Positions 11,690-22,080 of a stretch of DNA of 64,000 nt are shown here, piece by piece (the first letter of the stretch is position 1; each line of letters begins with the position of its first letter). Below the pieces are notes generated by a model. It had not been told where the DNA came from. It was given only the letters and a program-made list of their open reading frames with translations, and did no database searches. Made by a program: the position numbers and the translations under genes. The DNA comes from Aspergillus flavus. Lineage: Eukaryota > Ascomycota > Eurotiomycetes > Eurotiales > Aspergillaceae. The stretch spans positions 1,798,001 to 1,862,000 of the forward strand of contig NC_092408.1 of the NCBI RefSeq assembly GCF_009017415.1. The letters are read 5' to 3'.

Positions 11690-13511
11690 ATGCGTCGCAG
11701 AATCACCTTCGTCCAACGCCCCGAAACCCCCTTCTCCTTGGATCAAGCGGTCCTAACACCCGATGCCCTCGCCTTGCATGGGATTGACGGTGCCCGTGAG
11801 GAACGGGCGACGTTTAGCGTTGATGAGCTTCCTGAGGAGGTATTTTCTTGTTATTTATGAAGACCTATTCTTTGAGCTTGGTAGACCATATGGGGCTAAT
11901 GCTGGATTTTGATAATTTTAGCTTTCAGACGTCTTGAAACAGTGCCATCAGCTCCATGTCCGGTGGGCGTCGGAAAGGCGGTATGATGCTGTTGCGCCAT
12001 TTTCGAGTCGAGTTTCGCCTGGTTTACATGTTTTCTACACCCCTGTTGATGGTTCATCTGAGGAGAACAAACTGTGAGTTTCTACTGCCTGGAATATGGA
12101 TGTGCTTTTCATGTTGATATTGATGGTTTATTGAAGAAAATCATTGTGTGCGCTGTTGAAGAGGGCGTTTGATTATGGGTTGAAATGCAAAAGCCCCGAG
12201 GTTGGTATTCTGTTTCTCCGTTATAAGCGTACTCACGGCTGACAGACATTGGAGGAGTCTTTCATTACGCCTCCCATCCTGTCCACGCGTTTCGCTTCCA
12301 CCGCTGCTTTCCAATACCACAGTTTACTTCCCACGCTTGATAACTTAGTTGCGTATATTGAGAATAAGATTTGTTCGTCATCCGACGAGCAATGTCTCCG
12401 TTATGCTGCGTCTATTCGGTCCGCTGATTCAGTCGATATCAACTACGATAGTATATCGCATTCGCTGACTGTCTTGGGATATTGGTCACAATCGCCAGAG
12501 AATGGGTGGACCGATGAGATACGGAGACATGCTGCGGGAACGGACCAGGTTGAAGTGGGACTATTAGGCACTGAAGCGGCGACAGAGCCCGAGGATATTA
12601 AGATGGGAGGGTTACTGGCTGTTGTCGGGAAGGATGATCAGTTGAGTATGCTTAGTAGCGGATTGCCGAGCGAGTTTGGTGTTGCGTACGGATATGGTAC
12701 TGATGATTCATGGGCAGAGCCGACGCTCTTCTCTTTCCCCTCTCGCCATCAACCTCTCCCGGAGGACGCAACGTATTCGATCTCGTTTACTTCCCCGACG
12801 GGTTTGCATCCAACCATGACCATTTCGATGCCACCATCATCTCTTAACTCCCCACCTGCTCCACCGGACGCGACATGCGCGCTTCACACCTACTTGACGC
12901 TCCCATCGACGATATTTGGCGATAAGTATCAGCTTTCGACTACTGACCCGTTATTCTTGGACTCTCACAACTTGGTTGCGCTTCATGCAGTCGCCGGAGA
13001 GACAGACCTTGAGGCGCCAGACTGGTTTGTATCTCGCTGGGGATCAAATTGGTTACTCGAGTTAGCCACACCTTCCGAATCTGATCAAGTTCCAGAGGAG
13101 TGGAATGTCACCATTCCCCTCCATCTGCGGTACCTGCGGCCATCCGAGTCTGGTTACCGCTCCGCGTCAGTCCCATGGCCAGTGGTCTTTTGGGCTTGCA
13201 CGGCTGAGGACGGCACTAAGATGGGTGTAAATCCCTTTGACAGGGTCAACCTTGGATGGGAGGGACTGTTTGGGACTCGGACCATGTTCTACCAGCTGCA
13301 TCCTTCATCTGATCGGCTCGTTGAGGAATTGGAAGTTCCGGTTCTCCAGTTGGATGATAAGGGCTTTTTCCAAAGTAAGGCGATTGAGTTGGGAACCATG
13401 ATAGTCATTGGCCTCGGGTCGCTGTGGGTATTATGGAAGCTGGGTGCGATAGCCTGGTCATCTGGAACACGGCCACAGAGAAAGAGTACCAAGCAAAAGA
13501 AGTCTGAATAG
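11690..13511 (+). CDS. pbn1: PBN1, GPI mannosyltransferase I accessory subunit (PIG-X homologue)
   Basis: Exons 11690-11839, 11922-12073, 12137-12200 and 12246-13511, 543 aa. The start MRRRITFVQRPETPF is the characteristic fungal PBN1 N-terminus; a longer in-frame ATG at 11618 is less likely. The body is an ER-lumenal domain, followed by one C-terminal transmembrane helix (about IELGTMIVIGLGSLWVLW) and a short basic cytosolic tail ending KKSE. Known function: it stabilises the catalytic subunit Gpi14, which adds the first mannose to GPI precursors, and it is needed for some vacuolar protease processing. The third intron is very short (45 bp) but phase and family context support it. Confidence 0.9.
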
Positions 13512-13672
13512 ACTGACCACAGCCTTCATAATATAAGCCTGTATTTGTCACCCATACGGCTGAAACTCATAGGAGCGGCCTCCCTTTCCATATCATCAAC
13601 TATCACTTGATGCTTCATGTGGTATCCGGTTTTGGTAGAGCACGCGCTAGTTGTAATCTGAAATATAACATA

Positions 13673-15397
13673 TCACATCCCTGGCTCCGGCAGCGGCCAT
13701 GAATTGTCGGTTGCCATGAAACTTTCGAGATCAAAGTTCTGCAGACCCGGCATATCGATCACCAGATCACTCAACCATGAGAAGCCTGGGTAGTCCGCGA
13801 GTGAGTGAGTCGACTCAATCGCGGGCTCCGTGATTTCTGCCGGTGGCGCCGAGGCAGCGGAGTTGGCACGCAAAACACCTCGAAGAGTTCTTGTATCATC
13901 TTCCTTTCGTCGCTGATGCAACAGGATCAGCAGGTATGCCGTACTGTAGGCCTCCCTCATGACATCTGTATCATACGCTAAGGCAACTTCGCGGAGTGTC
14001 TGCATCGCATCGCCAAGTAATGCTAATGAAGCGCGGCTGTCGATCGCTAGTAATGTACAGACGATCTGGAAGGGTACATTGGCGGTCTGATGCCACGGAC
14101 TGATCAATGCGATCATGTCGCGAGAAGCCTTCAGGCCCTTTTTTGCCAACTCAAGTACCCGGTCAAGAAGAGCACCAGATATAACGGAGTCGAGACCACG
14201 CAAGCGCCGGTAGATGCAGAGCATTAGATTACATTGGGCCAAGGTATGTGAGGCAAGGGGATGAACAACATCCAGAACATTCTCCAGCGCCGACTCTAGA
14301 TCCAGGGAGCCCTGCGCTTTGTTTGGGTCCAGACTTTCTGATACTGGGAGAAGGTTGAAAATCTCACCAGTCGATCTTGGGGTGGGCGGGAGAGATGTTG
14401 CTCCGTATAGGACGACGCGGGAACGTCCTAGCTCGAATGAGATCCAGACATTTAGATGGCGCGCCATGGCGAATAGCCTCCGCCGGATTTCTGGGTCGCA
14501 CGGCTCTGCCGATTGTCCGAGGACCGTGTCCGACGAGGGTTCCAGATGAAGTCCGGTGGCTTCAATGAGATGCATCAGCGAACAACTGGCCATCCAAGCG
14601 GCATCGGGAGCAGCTGTCGTGCGTAGGTATGCCACTCGAAGCACCCAGCCAGTGACAATGTCAACTGATGAAGGTGTTTCAGAGAGCATGTGCTGGTCAA
14701 GGATTAGGCGGGCGGCCTCGGCCAACTGAAGTTCTGTTTGGGGTGCCTGTCTGCGTGAGAAAAGATACCCGAATGCTGCAACGCCGCAGAGCACGGCGTC
14801 GTACGGTCCATAGGGCAACGCAGTCTCAGACGATGAGGGGAGCCATCGTCTGCCCAGTTGACGGAACAGATGGTCCCGATCGATGAAGCCATAGCATGGA
14901 TCTACCTTCTCGAAAAACGTGGCAGCTAGCAGCTTCATCTCTTCCAAGGAAATGATGTCTACAACGCTTACTGCTCTGGGCATTGACGATGGGGGCATCG
15001 AAGAAGGAGTCGGATGACGAGCGCCCACGTTCCACGCGAACAGGTCTAGCCTCGGGGCATTGGCTGGATCGATCTTGAGTCCCAACCTCCGCACAAATGC
15101 TGCTCCCGAATTGGCTTCCAAGGAGTTAACAGGCATATCAGGGGAGTCACCTGTAGTCCCTTCGCGGTGGCTCTTGGGGATAGGTTCATTACGGGAAGTA
15201 GTGCTGGCTATTGGAGGAATTGATTGCTGCGGTCTAAAAGACCTTGCGTCCTTTTTCTTGCGAGACAGCAGATCGTAGTGGCAGTCGATGCCAAATTGAC
15301 AACATGTGCTACACGGTTGGTCACCGGTGCATTTACGTTTGCGTGATTGGCAGGAGACGCAAGCGATCCTGGAGCGTTTTCTCACCGTCTCACTCAT
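13673..15397 (-). CDS. Zn2Cys6 transcription factor with fungal-specific regulatory domain
   Basis: Single exon, 574 aa. The binuclear zinc cluster sits at the N-terminus (CVSCQSRKRKC...CSTC...CHYD, about residues 13-41), with six cysteines in Zn2Cys6 spacing. It is followed by a basic linker and a middle homology region (about 150-480) with the usual alternating helices, e.g. RRLFAMARHLNVW and AFGYLFSRRQ. Nuclear DNA-binding regulator; the target is unknown. It lies tail to tail with PBN1. It is 8.5 kb from the terpene synthase, with unrelated genes between, so I see no support for a pathway link. Confidence 0.9.
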   Translation of the reverse strand: MSETVRKRSRIACVSCQSRKRKCTGDQPCSTCCQFGIDCHYDLLSRKKKDARSFRPQQSIPPIASTTSRNEPIPKSHREGTTGDSPDMPVNSLEANSGAAFVRRLGLKIDPANAPRLDLFAWNVGARHPTPSSMPPSSMPRAVSVVDIISLEEMKLLAATFFEKVDPCYGFIDRDHLFRQLGRRWLPSSSETALPYGPYDAVLCGVAAFGYLFSRRQAPQTELQLAEAARLILDQHMLSETPSSVDIVTGWVLRVAYLRTTAAPDAAWMASCSLMHLIEATGLHLEPSSDTVLGQSAEPCDPEIRRRLFAMARHLNVWISFELGRSRVVLYGATSLPPTPRSTGEIFNLLPVSESLDPNKAQGSLDLESALENVLDVVHPLASHTLAQCNLMLCIYRRLRGLDSVISGALLDRVLELAKKGLKASRDMIALISPWHQTANVPFQIVCTLLAIDSRASLALLGDAMQTLREVALAYDTDVMREAYSTAYLLILLHQRRKEDDTRTLRGVLRANSAASAPPAEITEPAIESTHSLADYPGFSWLSDLVIDMPGLQNFDLESFMATDNSWPLPEPGM

Positions 15398-15685
15398 TCT
15401 TGGGTGAGTATGGATTCAGTGTCTCGTGAGGTAAATAGTAAGTGGACCGAGGCCCGGTGGATGACTGATGGTTTATGGTTCAATTAAGGACCCCGTGCGC
15501 AGATCGGGTATAGCGTCGCCACCCCTCTTGGCATATTTGCCCTAATAAAGAATACGAGCCCTATACTCCTATGGTTTACCTACGGAAGGAGGGCGCCACA
15601 ATTACTATTGGCGTGCGCCGAGCATGAAGTAATATAGGTAGACCATGATTCCTTCCTGACCAAGCATTCTCAGTCACTATCCCGG

Positions 15686-16617
15686 ATGACCCTGAATTTC
15701 AAGGATTACTCCTACGATGGCAACCCGCACTGCTACATCTGCGGTTATACATTTCATATGGTACCCTATGATTGGCGGCGGGATCCAAAGGCTACAAGCC
15801 TACGCAAGTGTGATGATGTTGTACTCCACAACGCCGAGGATGTAGAAGATCTCCATCTCTTCCGGAGAAAGGCCTGGTGGGCTGTGCATCGCATGAGTGA
15901 GCTATCTATGGTGTATCAAACAACCCCAAGCAATAAACTGACACCACATAAGTCCTCTGTAATCAGAAAGAGCATACATGTCATATCTCAGGCGTCGCGG
16001 TTTGCACCATCATGTCGGCTCCCTTGAATGAAGGACATGGCCTGGTCTCGCGCCCATGGAGGCAAAGACAAATTGAACTCGTTGTGGAACCCAGATTTCA
16101 CGAGAGATGACTGCTGAAGGTAAAATTTCCGTTCGTTATCTATTTGCGTGTTTTTCTTTTTAGCATTGCACTGACCGCTGGGTAATGCACGCCTCTAGAC
16201 CCTGTCCGCACAAAGTGTGTTTCGGAGGCCAATGGTATGGCACTAGAACAGGCAGATCGGAGGAAGTTAAAGAGCAAACGTTGCCAATCTGTCCGTAAAA
16301 GCGTACGGCAGGCCGGAACTTGCAAACCCCCGGTGGAAATTCTCTACATGATCGCTAATTACCTTCCATCGCAGGCTATAGCCAATATGGAGAAGGCTTG
16401 GGGTTTTCGTTTCGGTAACACCTTCTGGTATTCTAGGATCCCTACCAAGGTCTTTCATGAGGTTGAAGATGTTGCGGATGAGGACCTTGATTGGCAGCGT
16501 CTATGCTTGAAATTGAAAAGACGGCTTGAGAAATCCGGGGCATTGAATACACGGAGGTATTTATTGAAATGCTTGGATGAGATATTGAGGATTGTGAGAA
16601 CGTTGGGGGGCAGCTGA
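15686..16617 (+). pseudogene. Decayed F-box-like gene of a fungal paralogous family
   Basis: Two pieces are recognisable. The 5' piece (15686-about 15895) encodes HCYICGYTF and RRKAWWAVHRM, the N-terminal signature of a large Aspergillus hypothetical family. After a plausible intron (about 15896-15951) the frame continues HISGVAVCTIM before a TGA at about 16108-16110. The 3' piece (16237-16617) encodes an F-box-like segment, PPVEILYMIANYLPSQAIANM, followed by DWQRLC and a helical tail, again in the order seen in that family. The middle part is shorter than usual and interrupted, so the gene looks truncated. A more complex intron pattern could partly rescue it. Confidence 0.5.
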
Positions 16618-17307
16618 GTCTACACCATTGTTTAATGATGGAGATAGTTGATACCTTCACGAGGCAGACTTCTGTGCATCCTTAACCCCTAGTCATCGTA
16701 GCCTTACACGGAAACTTCAGGGCTGGATGCGCCGACCTCTTCTGCACCATATAAGCCTGCTCCCCATCCATAGTCCTGATACGGGCAGACGGGTGCAGAC
16801 GAACCCACTCTACATACTTGTCATGTACATCGAATTCCCGCACAGTCGTCAAAAGCGTACTCTTGATACTAACGAAGCCATAAGCTGACGGGAAGAAAAC
16901 CGAAAAGATCTCAGCTCCTCATAACCCCTATCAGTTTAATTGAGGCTACTTGGTTGCCTATTGCGGCGCAGAGACATGATGTTCATACACAGGCTATCTA
17001 CTCAGCTCTATTTATTGACTATGCAGCCATCGTCATACCATTCATTTACTATTATAAGCTTTATTTATTGTCTTACACGCGCCAGATATGAATCTCTCAA
17101 CGACTTGAATACGGATGGTCCAAGGAAGCAGACCCTTATTTATTCATTGATTTGTGCTTGTATTGCCGGTGTATACATAGTTTTGATGCGTAGGGGGAGA
17201 ATTCTGATGGATTGGTATATGAATAGCAGATATGTAGTATCTGGGACCAATTCTAAAGGCTATCCAAAATAGATCAATCATCATGAACCAGTAGCTTCTT
17301 AATTTCG
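16618..17307. other. Intergenic region, no gene seen
   Basis: AT-rich sequence with short, motif-free frames between two decayed genes. Confidence 0.45.
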
Positions 17308-17740
17308 TTAATATTTCATTGCCCTCTGACAAAGCTCAAAGATCTTGTCCATGTCTCCAAGGTCAGCACAATCCACCTCTTCGCCGTAGCGGTATAGAAC
17401 CGTCAAAGGTAGCTGGCTCGGATCCCTTCCAACATCTATCCCGGGATTGTCGACAAAATAGGTTATTTTATTGACCTGCCGGGGGGCCTCCGCTTAACAA
17501 AGTCCCCAACTCTGGGCCAGGATTGCCGTGAAAGAAATGGGTGAGGGTGGGTTCGAGTCTACCGATGAGTTCTTGGAATTGAACAGGGCTTGGATTACGC
17601 ATTAGCCTTTGAATAGACAATAAGGGATTATTGATGAAGAAAACATACTGCTCGATCGGAAAACAGGGCACTTTGAAGATCTGGTTCTGCGGGTTTTTCA
17701 GCTGAGTGACGATCACTTCGGCGAGCTGAGTTCATGTAGG
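17308..17740 (-). pseudogene. 3' fragment of a broken protein-coding gene with frameshifts
   Basis: Reading on the minus strand, an open segment with PCFPIEQYVFFINNP and HFFHGNPGPELG runs from about 17740 to 17500. It ends near runs of G and C (about 17480-17510). In another frame the sequence continues as KITYFVDNPGIDVGRDPSQL and VLYRYGEEVDCADLGDMDK to a TAA at 17308. The two parts read as one protein if the frame shifts in the GGGG and CCCCCC runs. A stop codon lies just upstream of the 5' part. I do not recognise the family. A sequencing error in the homopolymers cannot be excluded. Confidence 0.5.
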
Positions 17741-18242
17741 TGGGGCATCTAGCCCATCAAATTTCTTGACTATGGATGTACTTCAATAGAGAATAAATAC
17801 CCCTTGTATATTTCATAGTTGACTTAATGGTAGGCTGAATAATGGTAAAGACCCCATATACCAGCCCTAGCCTCTCATTGATTTAGAAAGCTACTAGTAC
17901 AGTTTGATCCCGGTGGAACGGTTTGCTTACAGATCGTGAGTAGAACTAGTACTAGGCCACAGCTGGCAAAATACGTAGAAGGAAATGATATAATACATAA
18001 TATACCCACAGAGATCAGCACGGTCTTTTCGCACCCTGTCACAGTAGTTATAGTCTCCCGGGCTGTACGCAGAATGATAGATCGCTACCATTATACTATA
18101 TTTCTGTGGCTCCGTTCTAGTTTATGCCGACTTCCTGTCCATCTATACACAGTAGATCATCACCAATTGCAATGCTACCAAGCAAAAATGCGCTATTGGC
18201 TATGTTTGAACTACCTCGTATATGGACTGCCCTCTCCCTGAC
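17741..18242. other. Intergenic region, no gene seen
   Basis: About 500 bp of AT-rich DNA without a supported frame, between the broken gene and the convergent-side end of the secreted-protein gene. Confidence 0.45.
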
Positions 18243-19105
18243 TCAGTCCTCATAGTTACGGCCATCAGGATAACCCATCAGGTCCTCCAGTTCCTTGATA
18301 TCAGGCATACCCGCAGGTCCCGGCATGTAGTGTACATTGTCACGAAATGTGGTACCATTCCACCAGAGCTCGTTCTTGTGAAGGGCATCCATGATGCGCG
18401 GGGCATCTATATAGGTCCGGATCTCGACCATCTGGTCTTGATACCATCTCGTCACCCACACATTCACAATATCAAAATCATCCCCTAGCATCGACATAAA
18501 AGTACATCAGCATCATTCCAACGAGAGGTCATACCGGGGATACACATACCAGAGTTCATGACGCCCTTGAAGTTAATCTCTGATACTGACCAAGCACTAT
18601 CACAACCCCCATGGATAGCCTGTGGATGGATCTGGAACTTGTCTGCATGGTCCATGAACAGAACACTCACTCGCCGCAGCGCATTGACATAGAAATGGAG
18701 CAGGTCGTTATAATGGCCGGCTATGGGATGGTGGCCCACCACGGTGAAGCTGACATTCTTGTGGATTAGGGTAAACAACTTATTCATGTCTTTCTCGAGA
18801 TCTTTGAAGGAGTCCCAGATATGCATTTGCGTGACGTATTTACAATTTGTTGAAGGATTGTCGAATCGGAATCCTTCTCGCTCCTTGTCTCGGGGGTTGT
18901 GGGGATTGTCAATGATCCCGTCACCATTGCAGTGGCCGTCTGGATCGACGATGCCGGAGCCATCGCAGCCTGGCTCTTCCCAGTGGTTAGGTGACTGCGG
19001 GATGAGTTGCTGGTATGATGGGGATCGGAGGGACGCTCGTCCCAGGGACAGTGTGAGTAGGACGGTGGCCACTAAGGCTTGGAGAAAGGGTTTGAATATA
19101 ATCAT
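18243..19105 (-). CDS. Secreted SnoaL-like (NTF2 fold) hypothetical protein
   Basis: Exons 19105-18550 and 18484-18243 on the minus strand, 265 aa. The 65-bp intron (GTATGT to GCTAG) joins GVMNSG to DDFDIVNVWVTRWY in phase. The first about 24 residues (MIIFKPFLQALVATVLLTLS) form a signal peptide. A Cys/Gly/Asp-rich stretch follows (CDGSGIVDPDGHCNGDG), then an alpha+beta domain with HYNDLLHFYVNALRRVSVLF and VWVTRWYQDQMVEIRTYID that resembles SnoaL/NTF2-like folds. Function is unknown; the assignment rests on fold-like patterns, not on catalytic residues. Confidence 0.72.
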
Positions 19106-20040
19106 GCTCGAATAGAGCTATTAGCTGCCGCTACTAATTTTGATTTAAATATATAGTTTATATATCTAATCTATATGAGTATCTAGAAGGCCCTTTATGA
19201 GCCGGAATCTATGGATTTTTTGTCTACAAATATGGGTGTCACTGAATTCGCCGGAAGTTTAAATGCAGAAATCCACCGATGTTGTCGATTTATCAGATGT
19301 CGCTAGAGTTGTGTGCGACCTCTTTGCATATTTCCATATGAGTATCAATGGGAGTTTTCTCGGAGATCCTTCGGTCATGGCCGATGAGAAAAGTTGCCGT
19401 CGGTGCCAAGGAGCTTCCCCTGATAGTAATATAAATTCCCCGGACTCTTTGGCACCGGAAGACAGCGGCCCAGACTCTGTCATTGGTAGGACCCGAGAAG
19501 TGAAAATTTTTTACCATTGGAAATAGTCTTGAGTCCTGACAACTCATCCGTGATGATCAAGGCCCACCAGTGTTGGCTACCCAATAACTTGGTCGTCCGG
19601 CATGAGTCATGGTGGCGATTTTTCCTGTTCCTGTAGTATTAGTTTCAAATTCAATTGATCAGAGATTGATATTGATCTGCTGTGTGCGGAGTATGATATG
19701 ATCCTCGACTCTTCGAGGGAGGGTAATCCTTACTTCACCAGCCACCGGGACTCCTTTTACGGGGGTGTACTCCGTAAGTGCGGAGGGCGTAAAAGATAAT
19801 GACGCGGTGGAGAATCGATTGGATAATTGGGTTTATTTGAAGGCGCCGATAGAAAAAAGTTGCCATTCCGATAGCGCAGGCAAATCGAGCCAATATCAGC
19901 CCTCTGATTGGTCGGGATCCCGCAGAAGTCGGTGTAGCGCATCACGTGCCTTCAACCGGGCCGGCGCTCAGTTTCTTCCGCTCTTCCTTAAGATCCGCCG
20001 CTCTCGTCACTCTTTCTCTTCCTCTTTCTTCTCCTCCCAT
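19106..20040. other. Intergenic region and distal promoter of the arginine CPS gene
   Basis: No gene is supported. CACGTG occurs near 19943 within the CPS promoter. A CT-rich stretch at about 19975-20040 marks the approach to the transcription start. Confidence 0.45.
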
Positions 20041-20047
20041 TGACTCA
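20041..20047. promoter_or_regulatory. Gcn4/CpcA site (TGACTCA) of the arginine CPS gene
   Basis: A perfect palindromic TGACTCA lies 124 bp upstream of the attenuator-peptide ATG. This is the consensus element for the bZIP activator of cross-pathway (general amino acid) control. The 7-mer occurs by chance about once per 16 kb on random sequence (another copy is at 62336-62342), so the call rests on its position before an arginine-biosynthetic gene. Confidence 0.6.
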
Positions 20048-20170
20048 TCCCAATATCTTCAACTCTTCAGACTCTCTGCACGCACATCTCGTCGATGTCG
20101 ATCTAATCAACCCTTTCTCAATCATATATTATCCCATTTTTTAGTGACTGGTAACAGCACCGTCGCGCTT

Positions 20171-20375
20171 ATGCGTTTTTTCTCGACCTTCACTTCTCAG
20201 GTATGTAGACCCCCGTTCAGGTCCACGTGACACTCCCGTGATGGACAAGCCCTTGTCTGTTTCCGGGTCGTGTTGAACGACCTTTATTGTCGGTATGGAT
20301 CAATTGGGGCTAACTAGGGTTTGCTTGCAGGACTACATCTCGGATCATCTCTGGAAAGCTTCCGGAAACTACTGA
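20171..20375 (+). CDS. Arginine attenuator peptide uORF, split by an intron
   Basis: Exons 20171-20200 and 20331-20375 give a 24-codon upstream ORF ending in TGA. It begins MRFFSTFTSQ and continues DYISDHLWKA after the intron; the TSQDYxSDHLW core matches the arginine attenuator peptide of Neurospora arg-2 and yeast CPA1. In that family the nascent peptide stalls ribosomes at its own stop codon when arginine is high, which blocks reinitiation at the main ORF and triggers nonsense-mediated decay. The intron (20201-20330, 130 bp, GTATGT to TTGCAG) interrupts the peptide exactly between Gln10 and Asp11. The main ATG is 57 bp beyond the uORF stop. Confidence 0.93.
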
Positions 20376-20432
20376 AACCTTTGTTTCAAGCACCAACTGT
20401 ACACTCTTCTACTCTAAACTACTTGACATAAC

Positions 20433-21785
20433 ATGTTCGCTGCCCGACTCTTCAAGGCAATGCCCGCCAGGGCCTCTGCCTTCCCTTCCGTGAACGCTTC
20501 TATCCAGTCTCGGTTCATGGCAACTGTGCGTAACGGTCGCGTTGCCCATGAGCGTGCCACCTTCACGATCCGAGATGGTCCTATCTTTCACGGGAAGTCG
20601 TTCGGAGCTCGCTCTAACATCTCCGGCGAGGCCGTCTTCACGACTTCCTTGGTTGGATACCCTGAGTCCTTGACTGACCCCTCCTACCGTGGTCAGATCC
20701 TGGTCTTCACCCAGCCCCTGATTGGCAACTACGGTGTTCCCTCCGCCGAGAAGGACCAGCACGGCCTTCTCAAGTACTTCGAGTCTCCTCACCTCCAGGC
20801 TGCTGGTGTTGTCGTTGCCGATGTGGCCGAGCAATACAGCCATTGGACCGCCGTCCAGAGCCTTGGCGAATGGTGTGCTCGTGAGGGTGTCCCTGCCATC
20901 TCCGGCGTCGACACCCGTGCCATTGTCACCTACCTGCGTGAGCAGGGTTCCTCTCTGGCCCGTATCACTGTTGGTGAGGAATATGACGCTGACCAGGATG
21001 AGGCTTTCGTGGACCCTGAGCAGATCCATCTCGTGCGTCAGGTTAGCACTAAGGCTCCTTTCCACGTGAGTGCCGCCGATCCTCAGTGCCACGTTGCCGT
21101 CATCGATTGCGGTGTCAAGGAGAACATTCTCCGTAGCTTGGTCAGCCGTGGAGCCAGTATCACTGTGTTCCCCTACGACTACCCCATCCACAAGGTTGCC
21201 CACCACTTCGATGGTGTCTTCATCTCCAACGGCCCTGGTGACCCTACTCACTGCCAGGAGACTGCTTACCACCTGCGCCGCTTGATGGAGACCTCCCAGG
21301 TGCCCATCTTCGGTATTTGCTTGGGACACCAGCTGTTGGCCCTTGCCATTGGTGCTCGTACCATTAAGTTGAAGTATGGTAACCGTGCTCACAACATCCC
21401 CGCTCTGGATATGAGCACTGGTCGTTGCCACATCACCAGCCAGAATCACGGTTATGCCGTTGATGCTTCGACTTTGCCCTCCGACTGGAAGCCCTACTTC
21501 GTGAACTTGAATGACTCCAGCAATGAGGGTATGATCCACAAGACCCGTCCCATCTTCAGCACTCAGTTCCACCCCGAGGCCAAGGGCGGCCCGCTCGACT
21601 CCTCCTACCTGTTCGACATCTACCTTGACAGCGTGCGCAAGTACAAGGCTAGCCAGTCGGCTTTCCACCCCACTCGGGATAGCCTGCCTAGCCCTCTCTT
21701 GGTCGATCTTCTTGCTAAGGAGCGTGTTGGCGTGCAGCCCACTATTGGCATGCAGAATGTGGCCGCTGCCGCTGCTGCCGCCTAA
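20433..21785 (+). CDS. cpa1: Arginine-specific carbamoyl-phosphate synthase, small (glutaminase) subunit
   Basis: Single exon, 450 aa. An N-terminal presequence rich in Arg/Ala/Ser (about 1-35) indicates mitochondrial import. The N-terminal CPSase domain has [15 protein letters not shown]. The class I glutamine amidotransferase domain has SNGPGDP, the nucleophile elbow [13 protein letters not shown] (Cys296) and the histidine motif [12 protein letters not shown]. It hydrolyses glutamine and passes ammonia to the large subunit to form carbamoyl phosphate for arginine synthesis. Regulation is visible at two levels: the attenuator uORF and a TGACTCA site upstream. Codon choice is strongly biased to C/G-ending codons, as in highly expressed genes. 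Confidence 0.97.
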   Translation: MFAARLFKAMPARASAFPSVNASIQSRFMATVRNGRVAHERATFTIRDGPIFHGKSFGARSNISGEAVFTTSLVGYPESLTDPSYRGQILVFTQPLIGNYGVPSAEKDQHGLLKYFESPHLQAAGVVVADVAEQYSHWTAVQSLGEWCAREGVPAISGVDTRAIVTYLREQGSSLARITVGEEYDADQDEAFVDPEQIHLVRQVSTKAPFHVSAADPQCHVAVIDCGVKENILRSLVSRGASITVFPYDYPIHKVAHHFDGVFISNGPGDPTHCQETAYHLRRLMETSQVPIFGICLGHQLLALAIGARTIKLKYGNRAHNIPALDMSTGRCHITSQNHGYAVDASTLPSDWKPYFVNLNDSSNEGMIHKTRPIFSTQFHPEAKGGPLDSSYLFDIYLDSVRKYKASQSAFHPTRDSLPSPLLVDLLAKERVGVQPTIGMQNVAAAAAAA

Positions 21786-22080
21786 AAGAATGTCTTCATG
21801 GGTTTGGTCTTTTGTGTGTGGAGTCTGGGTTAATGGGTTATGTGGATGTCATTCAATTCGGGTTAATATTTAGTCTGGTTCATATGGGTCTTTTTAGCAA
21901 TTGAAAAAACTTGCTGTTCAAACTTTCAGTATTTTATATATTGTGTAAATGCCATCGAGTTCCGTATCACAAGCATATGAGTTCTAGTCGGTAATATTTG
22001 ACCTCGGTTCAAAGGTCAAATCGTCGTATCATATTCAGTTTCAAGGTATTCGTCTCATAAGAATAATCTCCATATTGCGA

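Noticed and set aside
2873..15397. Terpene cluster comprising cyclase, carboxypeptidase and the Zn2Cys6 regulator
   Set aside because: DnaJ and PBN1 are conserved housekeeping genes that separate the members, and no tailoring enzyme is present.
17540..17570. GGTTCGAGTC resembling a tRNA B box
   Set aside because: It falls inside the reading frame of the broken gene, and no A box or cloverleaf stems could be placed around it. I found no convincing tRNA in the window.
20409..21668. 419-codon open frame antisense to the carbamoyl-phosphate synthase gene
   Set aside because: It is a mirror of strong codon bias in cpa1. The predicted peptide is low in complexity (Val/Gly/Leu/Thr/Glu rich) with no domain.
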